Positions 30,414 to 41,304 of a DNA stretch of 64,000 nucleotides are shown here, one piece after another. Location of the stretch: positions 20,529-84,528 of the forward strand of contig SKVJ01000019.1 in assembly GCA_007129495.1 (NCBI GenBank), in the 5' to 3' direction. The position numbers and the translations under genes are program-made. Positions within the stretch are counted from its first letter, which is position 1. Each line of letters opens with the position of its first letter. The stretch comes from Dehalococcoidia bacterium. GTDB lineage: Bacteria; Chloroflexota; Dehalococcoidia; GIF9; AB-539-J10. The notes under the pieces were generated by a model. It saw only the letters and a list, made by a program, of their open reading frames with translations, did no database searches and was not told where the DNA came from.

Positions 30414-31386
30414 TATCATCGCCTCCCACAAATTGACCTGTACTAACGTTACGACCGCATCTCCAAGTGCAGCGCGACCCACCCCTGTGGAGCGTATCGG
30501 GCGGGCCACCCGGCACAGGACTGGCGAACCCACTAACAGGCGTTCCAATAATGGTACCAGATGATGAACGACAGCGCCCGATTGAACACACTCGCAGGAG
30601 AAAAGGATGAGCACTGACGACTGTCCGACGCGGGATCTCAAGAATCCCTTCGCGGCTCACTAATACCTTCACGGGAGGGGCTACGGTGTCCGTCGCGAAG
30701 CATGACTCTGAAGGGGTCGCGGAATACGTATCCGACTCGCGGAGCAGGTTCCTGCACAGAGTCATTGGGATTTGGCGCAGGCCGCTTCGAGCTAAGACCG
30801 AATCCGGAAGAATGTTGAGAGTCGAACCGATGGACGTGAACCGCCGTGTGGGGGTTCGAGAGCCAGCACGTGAAACTGAAATCCAGTCATGGTCTCCAGT
30901 TCCGCAACCGGACCCCCCTGCACTAACACATCCATGCAGGAGAATCAGCGAGCCCCTTGCCTGGCCAACAAGCGAAAAAGAGCACATCAACTTCGCGTGG
31001 CTCCTGCCCTACCCGATTTCCCCCTAGCGCCAAAAGGTTGGCCGTCCTCGGTTGGAGTTTTCGCGTAGCTTGCTGTACTCTGTAAATTTCATATTGCCAC
31101 AACATGACACCTGTGTCAATCGACGAATTCGTCACCCGGTACCTGAGTTCCCGCACTATGCCATGAGTCCGGATCAGACCAATCTGCTGCGCAGACGACC
31201 AGGGGTGACTGAATCCATGCAGGATGCGGTGTCAAAAACTCACTGCATATCACAGGCGACTGCGTGTGGACGGGACGACCCGGGATTCCCATAGTGAAAG
31301 CCGCTTCTCCAATAAACACACTCTGCTCCGACACGTCTCACTCGGTTTCAGAGTGGCGCGTGAATCCTCGTAGTGATCATCCCGGT

Positions 31387-31410
31387 GTCACAGGCTCAAC
31401 ATCCTGTGAC
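31387..31410. terminator. Hairpin, first of a tandem pair downstream of 31528..32910
   Basis: GTCACAGG-CTCAACAT-CCTGTGAC. Confidence 0.5.
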
Positions 31411-31416
31411 GCACGT

Positions 31417-31448
31417 GGAGGCATGGTTCCCACGGGAACCATGCCTCC
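31417..31448. terminator. 14-bp perfect hairpin, second of a tandem pair downstream of 31528..32910
   Basis: GGAGGCATGGTTCC-CACG-GGAACCATGCCTCC; no U-tract. Confidence 0.55.
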
Positions 31449-31527
31449 CGCAATTCAACAACCGATCAATCTTACCAGTTCATCCTTGCGGCACGGCGAG
31501 CCTCTCGTGATTGCCATTAGACGTCGG

Positions 31528-32910
31528 TTACACGGTACCCATCAACTCCGGCCAGATCCGCTCTACGTACGGCTTCAATTCGTACACAGCATCTTCGACA
31601 ACCTGCACCGCATTGCTTATGTCACGAGCCGACATAGGAGCGGAAATGCAGAACATCGCCCGCTCCGGCGTCAGGATGCCGCGGTTGATGAGCGACAGGT
31701 GGAGCAGATGAAGCAGCTGTTTGTTCGTGGTATCCCTCGCAGTGTATCCATCGACCACAGGCACGGCGCCGAAATGGACATTGGACAGGGATCCCATGCC
31801 GGTCACCTGCCCCTTGATCTCCGCTTTCTGGAACACCTCACGTATGCCGTCCCTGAGCGCATCTCCAAGGCCATTCAGACGGGCGATCAACTCGGGCGTA
31901 ATCTGCCGCATCATCGCCACACCCGCTGCTGCCGATAACGGATTAGCATTGAGGGTTCCCGCATGATGCAGTACCTGGGAGTCGGGCGAATATAACTGCA
32001 TCAGCTCATGTCGACCGCCAAACGCAGCCATGGCCGTCCCGCCGGCCATAATCTTCCCAAACGTTGTGAGGTCGGGCTTGATATTCTCGATGCGCTGCAG
32101 ACCACCGTAGTCCAGCCGGAACGAAATGATTTCGTCTAACAGGAAGACCACATCGTGCTCGGTCGTTACTTGCCTTGCATACCGCAAATAGTCTTCCTTG
32201 GGAGGAATCATTCCCGCCGCACCCATCAACCCCTCCAACACCACAGCAGCCACTTCGCCCTTGTGCTCCTGCAATGTGCGGGCCAATGCCTCTTTGTCAT
32301 TGTACGGAACAATAATCGTGTCACCCATTAGGGACTTAGGCAGTCCGCGCGAATCCGGCGGAAACACTACCGCATCGTAGGCACCGTGATATCCCGCGTA
32401 CTCTACCACTACTTTGTCTCTTCCGGTCCATGCTCTCGCCGCGCGAATGGCCATCATAACCGCTTCACTGCCGGTGCAGGTAAAGCGCACCTGGTCCAGA
32501 GACTCAACGCGCTCGCACAGAATCTGGGCCCATTCCACAACGTTCTTCTTGAACGATCCCAGCGCAAGCGTCCCCTGATCCAACTGCTCCTTGATCGCGT
32601 CTTTCACTTCTGGATTGCCGTGACCGAGAATCATAGTTGTGTAACAGTTATGGAAGTCGACATAGTCGTTGCCATCCTCGTCGTAGACATGGCAGCCGTC
32701 CGCGTGATCGATCCATACGGGATATGGAAAGTAGAAGATGGACCTGCGGGTGTCGCCGCCGGGCAGGTATTTGCGAGCCTCTGCTGCGATCGCCTCTGAT
32801 CGCGGAGTACGACTACGATACTCTTTCTCAATCTTTGTAGTAATCTCCTCGAGTGCTCTCGTCCCAGAATCAGTCATCGTTGCATGCGCCTCCTTTGTTG
32901 TTGAATACAA
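31528..32910 (-). CDS. Class III aminotransferase, glutamate-1-semialdehyde 2,1-aminomutase-like
   Basis: FHNCYTTMILGHGNPEVKDAI, FTCTGSEAVMMAIRAARAWTGRDKVV, FLLDEIISFRLDYGG, TFGKIMAGG. Confidence 0.85.
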   Translation of the reverse strand: MYSTTKEAHATMTDSGTRALEEITTKIEKEYRSRTPRSEAIAAEARKYLPGGDTRRSIFYFPYPVWIDHADGCHVYDEDGNDYVDFHNCYTTMILGHGNPEVKDAIKEQLDQGTLALGSFKKNVVEWAQILCERVESLDQVRFTCTGSEAVMMAIRAARAWTGRDKVVVEYAGYHGAYDAVVFPPDSRGLPKSLMGDTIIVPYNDKEALARTLQEHKGEVAAVVLEGLMGAAGMIPPKEDYLRYARQVTTEHDVVFLLDEIISFRLDYGGLQRIENIKPDLTTFGKIMAGGTAMAAFGGRHELMQLYSPDSQVLHHAGTLNANPLSAAAGVAMMRQITPELIARLNGLGDALRDGIREVFQKAEIKGQVTGMGSLSNVHFGAVPVVDGYTARDTTNKQLLHLLHLSLINRGILTPERAMFCISAPMSARDISNAVQVVEDAVYELKPYVERIWPELMGTV

Positions 32911-33397
32911 GTCCTTTTCGTCACACAGAATTCACCCCTCACAGCTTCCCCGCACAGCAGTCAATCATGCTGCGCAGTCGAAATCATCGAGCGAAGTCAG
33001 CCTGCCGCAAAGGCACTCGCGGAACAATCCCAAGAATGCTTCGATGCGAATACCGCCCATTCTAGAGATACGCGATCGCATTCGCAACCTGACGTCTACT
33101 GTCTCTCAAGCAATAATTCCAACCAGTAGTGTCCCGCAAAGCGAGACTCAGCCTCCCGTACCTGATCCGGACAGTGACACCGTGAAGTCAGGATAGAAAT
33201 GCTCCAAGGGCTGTCGCGCGACATCCAGACTGCCAGTGAAGACAGAAGCCACACAATACCTCTCCACGAACAGCTCACTACTGGTGTTCACAGTGAGGAA
33301 GCGGTACCATAGACCATATGCCTCAGTAGAGGAAACCAGAACATACGCGACACATGGATGGCGGGATGCTCAGCGTTCGTGCACGAGGGGAGTCCGT

Positions 33398-34600
33398 ATG
33401 AGGATAGGTCTTTTCACCGATACGTATGCTCCTGAAGTGAACGGAGTGGCCACGGTGGTTGGCATCACTCAGCGGGAACTCGCCAAGCGAGGCCACGAGG
33501 TACACATCTTCGCACCCTCACATCCGGGAGATTCCGACGGAAGCCGGGAACTGCACAGGCTGCCATCGCTGCCTTTCATCTTCTATCCGGGAATGCGCAT
33601 CGCCCTGCCTTATCGTCGTCACACACTTCAACTCATTCGAAGTCTGGACGTGATCCACTCCCACACTCCCGGACCCGTGGGACTCCTTGCCTTGTGGGCT
33701 GCGAGGAAATATCACATTCCACACGTTCACCACTATCACACGCACTACGCCGAATACCGCTACTATCTGCCCTGGCCGGTGCGTCCCTCTCTAGCGGCCG
33801 TGGAGAGGATGGCATCAGGCTTTTGTAATCGCTGCCAGGCGGTCATTGCACCCTCTCATCAGATTCAGCGAGAATTGGAGAGCTACGGTGTGCAAACCCC
33901 CATTTATCCGCTTTCTTTTGGCCCCGAGAAAAGGCCCTTCTCCCGGAAAATCCAGTGGGACGTGAGGAAGCACTACAACCTTCCCTCCGAAGATCTGCTC
34001 CTCTACGTGGGAAGGCTCGGAACGGAGAAGAACCTGGATTTCCTGTTGCGTGCGTTCAAACACGTGGTGGCAGGTCGATCCTCAGCCAGGCTGTTCATCG
34101 CCGGCTCTGGTCCTGAACGGCCCAAGTTGGAGAGGCATGCAGCCGACCTCGGTATTGCGTCCTACGTCATCTTCACGGGGAACCTGGAGCGGGAGCGTCT
34201 CATCGACCTCTACAAGCAAGCCCTGTTCGTCTTCGCCTCCAAGACCGAGACACAGGGCATGGTACTGGTGGAGGCGATGATGGCAGGAAGTCCGGTCGTT
34301 GCCATAGGGCGTATGGGAGTCCTCGACGTCGTGCGACCGGGTGAAACGGGTATCCTGGTTGAGGAGAATGAAGAGGAATTTGCACAAGCGTGTCTCCGAC
34401 TGCTGGAGGACAGGGCAGAGCGGGAGCGCATGGGTAGGGCGGCCAAAGAATGGGCTGATTCCCACAGCGCCGAGGTGTCCGTTGACCGGTTGCTCACGAT
34501 CTACCATGCCGCCAGAGAACGCGAATCAGGTATTTTCACAAGCACGGCAGAAGCGGCGCCGGGAAGCGCTCCTTCGCCCCATCCGAGCCGCCAGGACTAG
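33398..34600 (+). CDS. Glycosyltransferase family 4
   Basis: [66 protein letters not shown]. Confidence 0.9.
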   Translation: MRIGLFTDTYAPEVNGVATVVGITQRELAKRGHEVHIFAPSHPGDSDGSRELHRLPSLPFIFYPGMRIALPYRRHTLQLIRSLDVIHSHTPGPVGLLALWAARKYHIPHVHHYHTHYAEYRYYLPWPVRPSLAAVERMASGFCNRCQAVIAPSHQIQRELESYGVQTPIYPLSFGPEKRPFSRKIQWDVRKHYNLPSEDLLLYVGRLGTEKNLDFLLRAFKHVVAGRSSARLFIAGSGPERPKLERHAADLGIASYVIFTGNLERERLIDLYKQALFVFASKTETQGMVLVEAMMAGSPVVAIGRMGVLDVVRPGETGILVEENEEEFAQACLRLLEDRAERERMGRAAKEWADSHSAEVSVDRLLTIYHAARERESGIFTSTAEAAPGSAPSPHPSRQD

Positions 34601-34667
34601 GAGCCGGCATGAATTATTGAATCGCGTCGTACCCCACATCCTATGCTACACTCTCGCGGAGTCATCT

Positions 34668-36659
34668 ATGCTCAGCGCGAATTTGATATCGAAGTCGTTC
34701 GGCGATCAGGTCCTTTTCGACAACGCCTCTTTCACGATTGGGCCGCGCGATCGCATCGCGCTCATCGGCCCGAACGGTTCCGGCAAGACCACGCTCTTCA
34801 ACATGCTGGCCGGCCGTGCCACACCCGACTCAGGTGAACTCAGCCTGCGGAAAGGGACAACGATCGGATTCCTCGAGCAAGAGATAAGCCCATCCTCGGG
34901 GAGACCCCTGCTTGAGCACGTCCTTCACGGCGCCACGCGGGTTTCGGGGCTCGCGCACCGAATCCAGTTGCTTCAGGAGGAGTTGGGCCGCCCCGATAAC
35001 GATTCGATGGATGGCCTGCTGCGGCAGCTCGGGGAGCTGCAGCATCAGTTCGAGGCAGCGGGAGGATACGATCTCGAGCACGAGGCCAAGATCGTCCTCG
35101 GCGGACTCGGATTCTCGGAAACCGACCTTTCCCGGCCGGTTTCCGAGTTCAGCGGAGGCTGGCTCATGCGTGCGGAGTTGGCCAAGTTACTGCTGCTCAA
35201 TCCCGATATGCTGCTCCTGGACGAACCGACGAACCATCTGGACCTCGAGTCCTGCATCTGGTTTGAAAACTACCTTAGCTCCTATCAGGGTGCAGTTCTA
35301 GTGATCTCGCACGATCGGGCCTTCCTCAACCGTGTCGTAAGCAAGATCTTCGCGCTGGAACAACAGAGTCTCCTGCTGCACAACGGCAACTACGACAATT
35401 ATGTCACTACCCGGCAGAGGGATATAGAGGTGCTTGAGGCCACGGCTGACCGACAGGAACGCAAGATCCAACAGGAGATGCGGTTCATCGAGCGTTTCCG
35501 CGCCAAGAACACCAAGGCAACGCAGGTGCAGAGTCGCATCAAGAAGCTGGAGAAGATGGAACGTGTCTCCGTGCCACGCGCCAGCGCCAGGATCCACTTC
35601 TCCTTTCCGGCGCCGCCACGTTCAGGTGAGGAGGTGATCAGGCTTGCGCACATCCGCAAGGCTTACGGAAGCCACGTTGTCTATCAGGACCTTAACCTCA
35701 CGCTGCGGCGAGGTGATCGGGTCGCGCTCGTAGGTCATAACGGAGCGGGCAAGACCACCCTTCTCCGCATACTTGCCGGCGTACTTCCGTTCGAGCGCGG
35801 AGAAAGGGTTCTCGGTTTGAATGTGCGCCCTGCATACTACGCCCAGTATCAACTTGAACTGCTCAATCCAGCCCATACGGTCATGGAGGAACTGCGCAAC
35901 GTGGCCGTAGACCAGAGCGAGACGGAACTCCGTACCATCTTGGGCGGGTTTCTCTTTCGAGGCAACGACGTGTACAAGCGTGTAGAGGTGCTCTCGGGTG
36001 GCGAGAAGAGTCGACTTGCACTTGCCAAGATGCTGACCCAGCGAACCAATCTACTCCTCATGGACGAGCCGACAAACCACCTCGACATCCCCTCTCGGGA
36101 GATACTTACCGATGCACTCAATTCGTACGCAGGAACACTGTGTTTTATCACCCATGACCGCACACTGATACGTGAGATAGCCAGCAAGATAATCGAGGTG
36201 CGGGAGGGCCATCCCGTAGTATACGAGGGGGATTATGACAGCTACGTGCAATTGAGGGGTTCCCCCGGCGAGGCAGTTCCGGCTTCCGGCGGAAAGGCCA
36301 CATCACAGGCCGGCAAGAGCAAGGCGCCGCGGGATACGGATAGAGACCGCAAGCGTCGGGACGGTGAATTGCGCAACTGGTTTTACAGGAAGCGTGCGCC
36401 CCTTGAGCAGCGCATCGCAGAGATAGAGGTGCAGATACCTCAGTGTGAGAGCGAATTACATGAGGCAAACCTGCTGCTCGCCAACCCGGCACACTATAGT
36501 GACGCCACGCTGGTCATGCAAACGGTGGAACGCAAGAAGCATCTGGAGGATCGTGTCGAGTCACTAACCACAGAATGGGAGCGGCTGTTTCACCAACTCG
36601 AGGATGCTCGCTCCCACTTCGAACAGGAACGCGAACGCGTTATAGTGGCGGACTCATGA
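34668..36659 (+). CDS. ABC-F family ATP-binding protein
   Basis: Two Walker A ([20 protein letters not shown]) and two signature/Walker B sets ([54 protein letters not shown]). Confidence 0.93.
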   Translation: MLSANLISKSFGDQVLFDNASFTIGPRDRIALIGPNGSGKTTLFNMLAGRATPDSGELSLRKGTTIGFLEQEISPSSGRPLLEHVLHGATRVSGLAHRIQLLQEELGRPDNDSMDGLLRQLGELQHQFEAAGGYDLEHEAKIVLGGLGFSETDLSRPVSEFSGGWLMRAELAKLLLLNPDMLLLDEPTNHLDLESCIWFENYLSSYQGAVLVISHDRAFLNRVVSKIFALEQQSLLLHNGNYDNYVTTRQRDIEVLEATADRQERKIQQEMRFIERFRAKNTKATQVQSRIKKLEKMERVSVPRASARIHFSFPAPPRSGEEVIRLAHIRKAYGSHVVYQDLNLTLRRGDRVALVGHNGAGKTTLLRILAGVLPFERGERVLGLNVRPAYYAQYQLELLNPAHTVMEELRNVAVDQSETELRTILGGFLFRGNDVYKRVEVLSGGEKSRLALAKMLTQRTNLLLMDEPTNHLDIPSREILTDALNSYAGTLCFITHDRTLIREIASKIIEVREGHPVVYEGDYDSYVQLRGSPGEAVPASGGKATSQAGKSKAPRDTDRDRKRRDGELRNWFYRKRAPLEQRIAEIEVQIPQCESELHEANLLLANPAHYSDATLVMQTVERKKHLEDRVESLTTEWERLFHQLEDARSHFEQERERVIVADS

Positions 36660-36708
36660 ATGAATCCACGACGCTGCGAAGAACCCCGGGCAGGAACGGA
36701 GCAACGAT

Positions 36709-37665
36709 TTGAGCAAGCCGCGAAGCACGGCCGCTGCGTTATCGCGCAGCTCAAACGATGTTGCCTCATCGTGCCCGTCTCCGGCAGTGCGATCTGAAGC
36801 TTCATTGATCGCACTTGCGCGTCTTGTGCGAGTCGAGTACTGCACCCTTGGTGCCATCGGAGTGCTGCTGGGTGCATTCCTCATCACCGGTGGCGCGCCG
36901 GACGTGGCGGTTCTTTGGTCGGCAGCAGCGGTATTCTTCGTAGCCACAGCATGCTACTCCCTGGATGACGTTTCCGACCTGTCCTGCGACAGAATCAACC
37001 GGAGAATGGACAGGCCGCTCGTCACCGGAGCGGTACAGCCACGCACCGCCCTGGTTGTCGGCGTACTCTCCTTTCTACTGGCTGCAGTTGCTGCACTTCT
37101 CGCCGGGACGCCGGCCAGTGTGCTGATAGGAGCAGGCGCGATAGTGGCCATTGCATACAACCGGTGGTTGCAGGGTTCTTTCCCTCTGAAGAACGTACTA
37201 TTCGCAAGTGTGTTTCCCGTTCCACTGCTGGTAGGATGGCTGGCCAGCGGCGGCAGCCTCCAGCCGCTATTCATGTACTGCATCGGCCTGGTATTCATTG
37301 CCGGATTAGGATTCGAGACCATGATCGATGTCGCCGATAGGGAGGGGGACCTCCGTTGCGGAGTGGTTACGTTTGCAACCCGCTTCGGAACGCAGACGTC
37401 CGTGCGCGTGGCATCTGCCTTCTTCATCGCCGCTGGCATCGTCGTCATGCTGTTGTACTTTCTGCCGGTCGACTCCCGGCTCCAGGGCAATGTCGTCTTC
37501 CTTTCACTCGCCGTGGTATCGGGACTTAGCTTCGCAATGATCAGCGTTTCGTTACTGCGTAACCATTCGCTGCTCCGCATTTTCGTACTCAAGAGATGGG
37601 CCTATGCCACGTTCAATGCGGGTGTACTGGCAATCCTTCTTGGTGTTACCGTAACCCTCATGTGA
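36709..37665 (+). CDS. UbiA family prenyltransferase
   Basis: ACYSLDDVSDLSCDRINRRMDRPLVTG and second motif FETMIDVADREGDLRCG; likely TTG start. Confidence 0.85.
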   Translation: MSKPRSTAAALSRSSNDVASSCPSPAVRSEASLIALARLVRVEYCTLGAIGVLLGAFLITGGAPDVAVLWSAAAVFFVATACYSLDDVSDLSCDRINRRMDRPLVTGAVQPRTALVVGVLSFLLAAVAALLAGTPASVLIGAGAIVAIAYNRWLQGSFPLKNVLFASVFPVPLLVGWLASGGSLQPLFMYCIGLVFIAGLGFETMIDVADREGDLRCGVVTFATRFGTQTSVRVASAFFIAAGIVVMLLYFLPVDSRLQGNVVFLSLAVVSGLSFAMISVSLLRNHSLLRIFVLKRWAYATFNAGVLAILLGVTVTLM

Positions 37666-37749
37666 TACAGGCGTATGCAGGTCAGCGCCCGCTCAAACAG
37701 CATTGGACGCAATTACATTGTGCAGCCTGTCCGAATGCCTGAAGTGACG

Positions 37750-38022
37750 CTAGCGCGAGCGCATGCGCGCGGCGTACTTCTTCGTCATCGCCCACAGCCA
37801 CTTCCAGTGCAGCAGCACGTGGACGAGTACAACGATCGTCAGCGCGAGGCCCGACCACTTGTGAATCTCTATCCAGAGCAACCGGGTTGGGTAGAAACCC
37901 AGAGGAAAGACAACCCAGAGGAGGAAGCTGGATACCACGAGTATGATACCCAGCACGAGCATCACAAGGGAGATGATGAAGAGCGTTGCCGCCCGGGAAA
38001 CCGGCATACGCTTCAGAGACAT
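37750..38022 (-). CDS. DUF4405-like small membrane protein
   Basis: HKWSGLALTIVVLVHVLLHWKWLWAM; overlaps the upstream ORF by 10 nt. Confidence 0.65.
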   Translation of the reverse strand: MSLKRMPVSRAATLFIISLVMLVLGIILVVSSFLLWVVFPLGFYPTRLLWIEIHKWSGLALTIVVLVHVLLHWKWLWAMTKKYAARMRSR

Positions 38023-38981
38023 AGCCAGAACCACAGCCCATATTCTGGAGACACGATTACCCTTACATCCGTCGCAACATGAACGTGGTTTCCGGCATGA
38101 CCCGACCATGCTTGCTCCCCGACCTCGTACACATACCCACAGCCGCCAAACGCCTCGGCATCGTCGATGCGCTCAACGAAATAGTTGTCCACGGGGTCGG
38201 CCCGCCCGATCGAGTCGTACCAGGTAAGCCCCACAGTTTCGAGCAGTCCTTGCTCTCCCAGACTCAGCAGAATGTCCAAGGCCGTTATAACGCCTTCTTG
38301 CAGCACATCGCTGCGTACTCCGTAGGCTGTAACGGCTACCTCGTGAAACACCTTGGTCCCGGTGGGATCCGAAATCACTACTTCGGGCACAATGACCTGT
38401 CCGTTGTTTATAGCAAGTCGTTGCATTTCGTCGAGGTAAGACCGATTGATGCGGTCGAGATAGCTTTCACTCATCATGGTTACTCGCAACTCAGTGCCAT
38501 CCTTCCACGGATAGTGGTCCATCCGCAGCACGGTGTTCTCAAACCATCCCGCTGCGTAGCGTGCTGTGTACCACCAGTTCGGTCTGCCATTGATGGAATC
38601 GATCACATGAGTCCCCATCTCATCGTTGAAATGGTACTCAAGCTCAATATAACCCAGTTCGTGAAGGTGCACTACGACATCGAAGAGGGAGAAGTGACCA
38701 TCTACGAATATGTCCGGCCTGACCGTGACCACGTCGGACGGATCGAAGGCAAACAGGCCGATGTCCCTTATCGAGACTCTGGATGACTCCGTGGGAAAGC
38801 GGCCCCGCATGGTGTCGCCCGGGGCCCAGGACCCATCTTCGTCTGGAAACACCAGGACACGTTGAGCAAGACCATCAGCCGGAGGAGGCGCCATAACGCG
38901 GTCCGCACATCCCACCACCATGAATGCGACGATGAACACCAATACCATTAATCCAAATACACTGTAAGGTGAACGTGACAT
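38013..38981 (-). CDS. Hypothetical lipoprotein
   Basis: N-term MSRSPYSVFGLMVLVFIVAFMVVGCADR lipobox-like; no other recognised domain. Confidence 0.65.
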   Translation of the reverse strand: MSRSPYSVFGLMVLVFIVAFMVVGCADRVMAPPPADGLAQRVLVFPDEDGSWAPGDTMRGRFPTESSRVSIRDIGLFAFDPSDVVTVRPDIFVDGHFSLFDVVVHLHELGYIELEYHFNDEMGTHVIDSINGRPNWWYTARYAAGWFENTVLRMDHYPWKDGTELRVTMMSESYLDRINRSYLDEMQRLAINNGQVIVPEVVISDPTGTKVFHEVAVTAYGVRSDVLQEGVITALDILLSLGEQGLLETVGLTWYDSIGRADPVDNYFVERIDDAEAFGGCGYVYEVGEQAWSGHAGNHVHVATDVRVIVSPEYGLWFWLCL

Positions 38982-39062
38982 AGCCGTGATGGTCGGGCAT
39001 AATGACGATGCTTGTCAAACCGGAGCGCCGCGTTGCCACGTCTGCAGTTAATCATGTAGCCC

Positions 39063-39896
39063 ATGCGACAGTTTCACACACCTATGGAATCAACCTGCTT
39101 AGATGAGTTCAGAACACGGGTGTACAGTCACTACTACGTACACGGCCGCGATTTCCCATGGCGCCACAGCACCGACCCGTACCACATCCTGGTTTCCGAG
39201 GTAATGCTGCAGCAGACGCGGGCGGCACACGTGCTGAAGCATTATCACCAGTTCGTCTATTGTTTTCCGGACTTCCAGGCCCTGTCACTGGCCGGCCCCA
39301 TAGACGTCCTGCGAGTGTGGCAGGGTCTCGGCTACAATAGACGTGCGATCGCACTACTGAAAACCGCAAGGAACGTATGCGCGCATTTCAACGGCTGCCT
39401 TCCTCACGAGAAGGAGAAGCTTCTCGCCCTCCCTGGTATCGGCTCATACACTGCAGCCGCTATCCGTGCATTTGCCTTTGACCAGCCGGAGGTGCTCATA
39501 GAGACCAACATACGGACGGTGTTCCTCCACGAATTCTTCTCCGGCAGGGAGAGGGTTCGCGACCGAGAGATTCTGCCGGTGATTGAGACGACGCTAGACC
39601 GGGAGCACCCACGCCAGTGGTATCACGCCCTGATGGATTATGGCGTCAAGCTGAAAGAAGAGGACAACGCGACACGGCGCAGTGCCCAGTACCGGCCTCA
39701 AAGTCGGTTTCGCGGCTCGCGCCGCGAGGCGCGTGGCGCAATCCTCCGAGCACTACTGCAAACCGGACCTCTGTCAACCGCCGCATTAGCATCGGAGATC
39801 AGCGGCTGGGATGTCCGCTTCGACGACGCGCTTGTAACACTGCAGCGAGACGGCCTCGTGATGGAGAGAGACTCCGTGCTCTCGGTACCTACGTGA
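39063..39896 (+). CDS. HhH-GPD / MutY-like DNA glycosylase lacking the Fe-S cluster loop
   Basis: FPWRHSTDPYHILVSEVMLQQTRAAHV, LLALPGIGSYTAAAIRAFAF, LIETNIRTVFLHEFF. Confidence 0.82.
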   Translation: MRQFHTPMESTCLDEFRTRVYSHYYVHGRDFPWRHSTDPYHILVSEVMLQQTRAAHVLKHYHQFVYCFPDFQALSLAGPIDVLRVWQGLGYNRRAIALLKTARNVCAHFNGCLPHEKEKLLALPGIGSYTAAAIRAFAFDQPEVLIETNIRTVFLHEFFSGRERVRDREILPVIETTLDREHPRQWYHALMDYGVKLKEEDNATRRSAQYRPQSRFRGSRREARGAILRALLQTGPLSTAALASEISGWDVRFDDALVTLQRDGLVMERDSVLSVPT

Positions 39897-39966
39897 AGTG
39901 CGGGCGGTTGACACTGCTTCGGACGCCAACTACCATTTCGTGACGGTCAGGTGGAGGGATCTCCAA

Positions 39967-40350
39967 ATGCCGGAGTACTCCTGCAATATATACGTTGACA
40001 GAAAAGACCAGCTGGACAAGATAGAAGCGGTGTGCCTTCCCGGTGAGTTGATACGCGCCGTGTTCGATCTTAAAGGGCGCGGCACAGGATTCCTTGGCAT
40101 CACGGACAAGCGCATCATCTTCTATGACAAGGAATTCCTCAAGAACCGCAAGGCGATGGTAAGCGTCCCATTCAGCCGCATCACCTCTGTTGCCAGCGAG
40201 GACAATTCCGGCTTCTTCATCTCGAAGGGATTTCTTGTAAGCGACACCCTTGCACTGACTATCGCAGGTGAAGGAATCAAAGTCTTCGAGTTTCGGGGTG
40301 GAGAGAAGGCGCATCTCGCACACATGATGATTATGGAGCACATGCTATGA
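39967..40350 (+). CDS. PH domain-containing protein
   Basis: GFLGITDKRIIFYDKEFLKNRKAMVSVPFSRITSV; start chosen at MPEYSC. Confidence 0.65.
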   Translation: MPEYSCNIYVDRKDQLDKIEAVCLPGELIRAVFDLKGRGTGFLGITDKRIIFYDKEFLKNRKAMVSVPFSRITSVASEDNSGFFISKGFLVSDTLALTIAGEGIKVFEFRGGEKAHLAHMMIMEHML

Positions 40351-41132
40351 ACACAGCGCGCTACGAGGAGAAAGGTATACCAGAAGGTTACGAGATAAAT
40401 GATCTGGCCAAGGAAGATGCCTGGCGGATGTTCCGCATCATAGGCGAAATGGTCAGCGGTTTCGATCGGCTCTCAGGAATCGAGCCTGCCGTCACCATAT
40501 ATGGATCGGCCCGTGTGAAGGCAGGCGACCCTCTTTACGAAACAACCGTTGAACTGGGATATGAGCTGGGCAAACTTGATTTCTCGATCGTGACCGGCGG
40601 TGGACCCGGTCTGATGGAAGCGGCAAACCGGGGAGCTTATGAAGCGGGTGTGACCTCGGTTGGACTGAACATCGAACTCCCGGAGGAACAGTCGCCAAAC
40701 CTCTATTCTACGCTCACTATCTCTTTCGATCACTTCTTCGCCAGGAAAGTCATGCTGGCGAAATATGCGACGGCTTTCGTAGCAATGCCTGGCGGCATCG
40801 GGACTCTTGACGAATTGACTGAGATACTCTGCCTCATCCAGACCCACAAGATGAAACCCTTTCCGGTGATACTGTACGACAGCAACTATTGGAGCGGTCT
40901 GCTCGAATGGCTACGGGCTACGACCCTTGACGGAGGATTCATCTCCGAGGAGGACCTCGGCCTGCTTGTGGTCTGCGATGACGTGCAGGAGGTCGTTAAG
41001 ACAGTGAGCGAGTGGTATGAAAAGCAACGCATACCTATGAAGCGCGCGATCGCCAGAACGGGACATCCCGGTAGGAAGACACGGGCCCGCCGGGTGTCCC
41101 ACAGGAAGATGAATGAAGAAAGCCCCGAGTAA
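40347..41132 (+). CDS. LOG family protein (TIGR00730-like)
   Basis: VTIYGSARV, VTGGGPGLMEAANRGAYEAG, AMPGGIGTLDELTEIL. Confidence 0.92.
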   Translation: MNTARYEEKGIPEGYEINDLAKEDAWRMFRIIGEMVSGFDRLSGIEPAVTIYGSARVKAGDPLYETTVELGYELGKLDFSIVTGGGPGLMEAANRGAYEAGVTSVGLNIELPEEQSPNLYSTLTISFDHFFARKVMLAKYATAFVAMPGGIGTLDELTEILCLIQTHKMKPFPVILYDSNYWSGLLEWLRATTLDGGFISEEDLGLLVVCDDVQEVVKTVSEWYEKQRIPMKRAIARTGHPGRKTRARRVSHRKMNEESPE

Positions 41133-41199
41133 CCTCACCACCTCATCCGCCAGGCTTACGCCTGAACTCCCAAACGGCTCAGCTTGATTACTCGGGGCT
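41121..41199. other. Structured element: 12-bp perfect outer stem overlapping a stop codon plus an inner hairpin
   Basis: AGCCCCGAGTAA (41121-41132) / TTACTCGGGGCT (41188-41199); inner CAGGC-TTAC-GCCTG. Confidence 0.65.
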
Positions 41200-41304
41200 A
41201 AGGACACAGTAACATGGTCGCATACGAATGTCAAAGGGTCTGGCCTGGCAACATGCAGTGAACGCGGTTATTACACTGTTTCAATAAGTTGGTAAGGAGA
41301 GACA

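Noticed and set aside
30004-30990. 328-aa minus ORF overlapping the small membrane protein
   Set aside because: Arg/Ser/Thr-rich shadow-like translation without recognisable domains; kept only as part of the unexplained-region finding.
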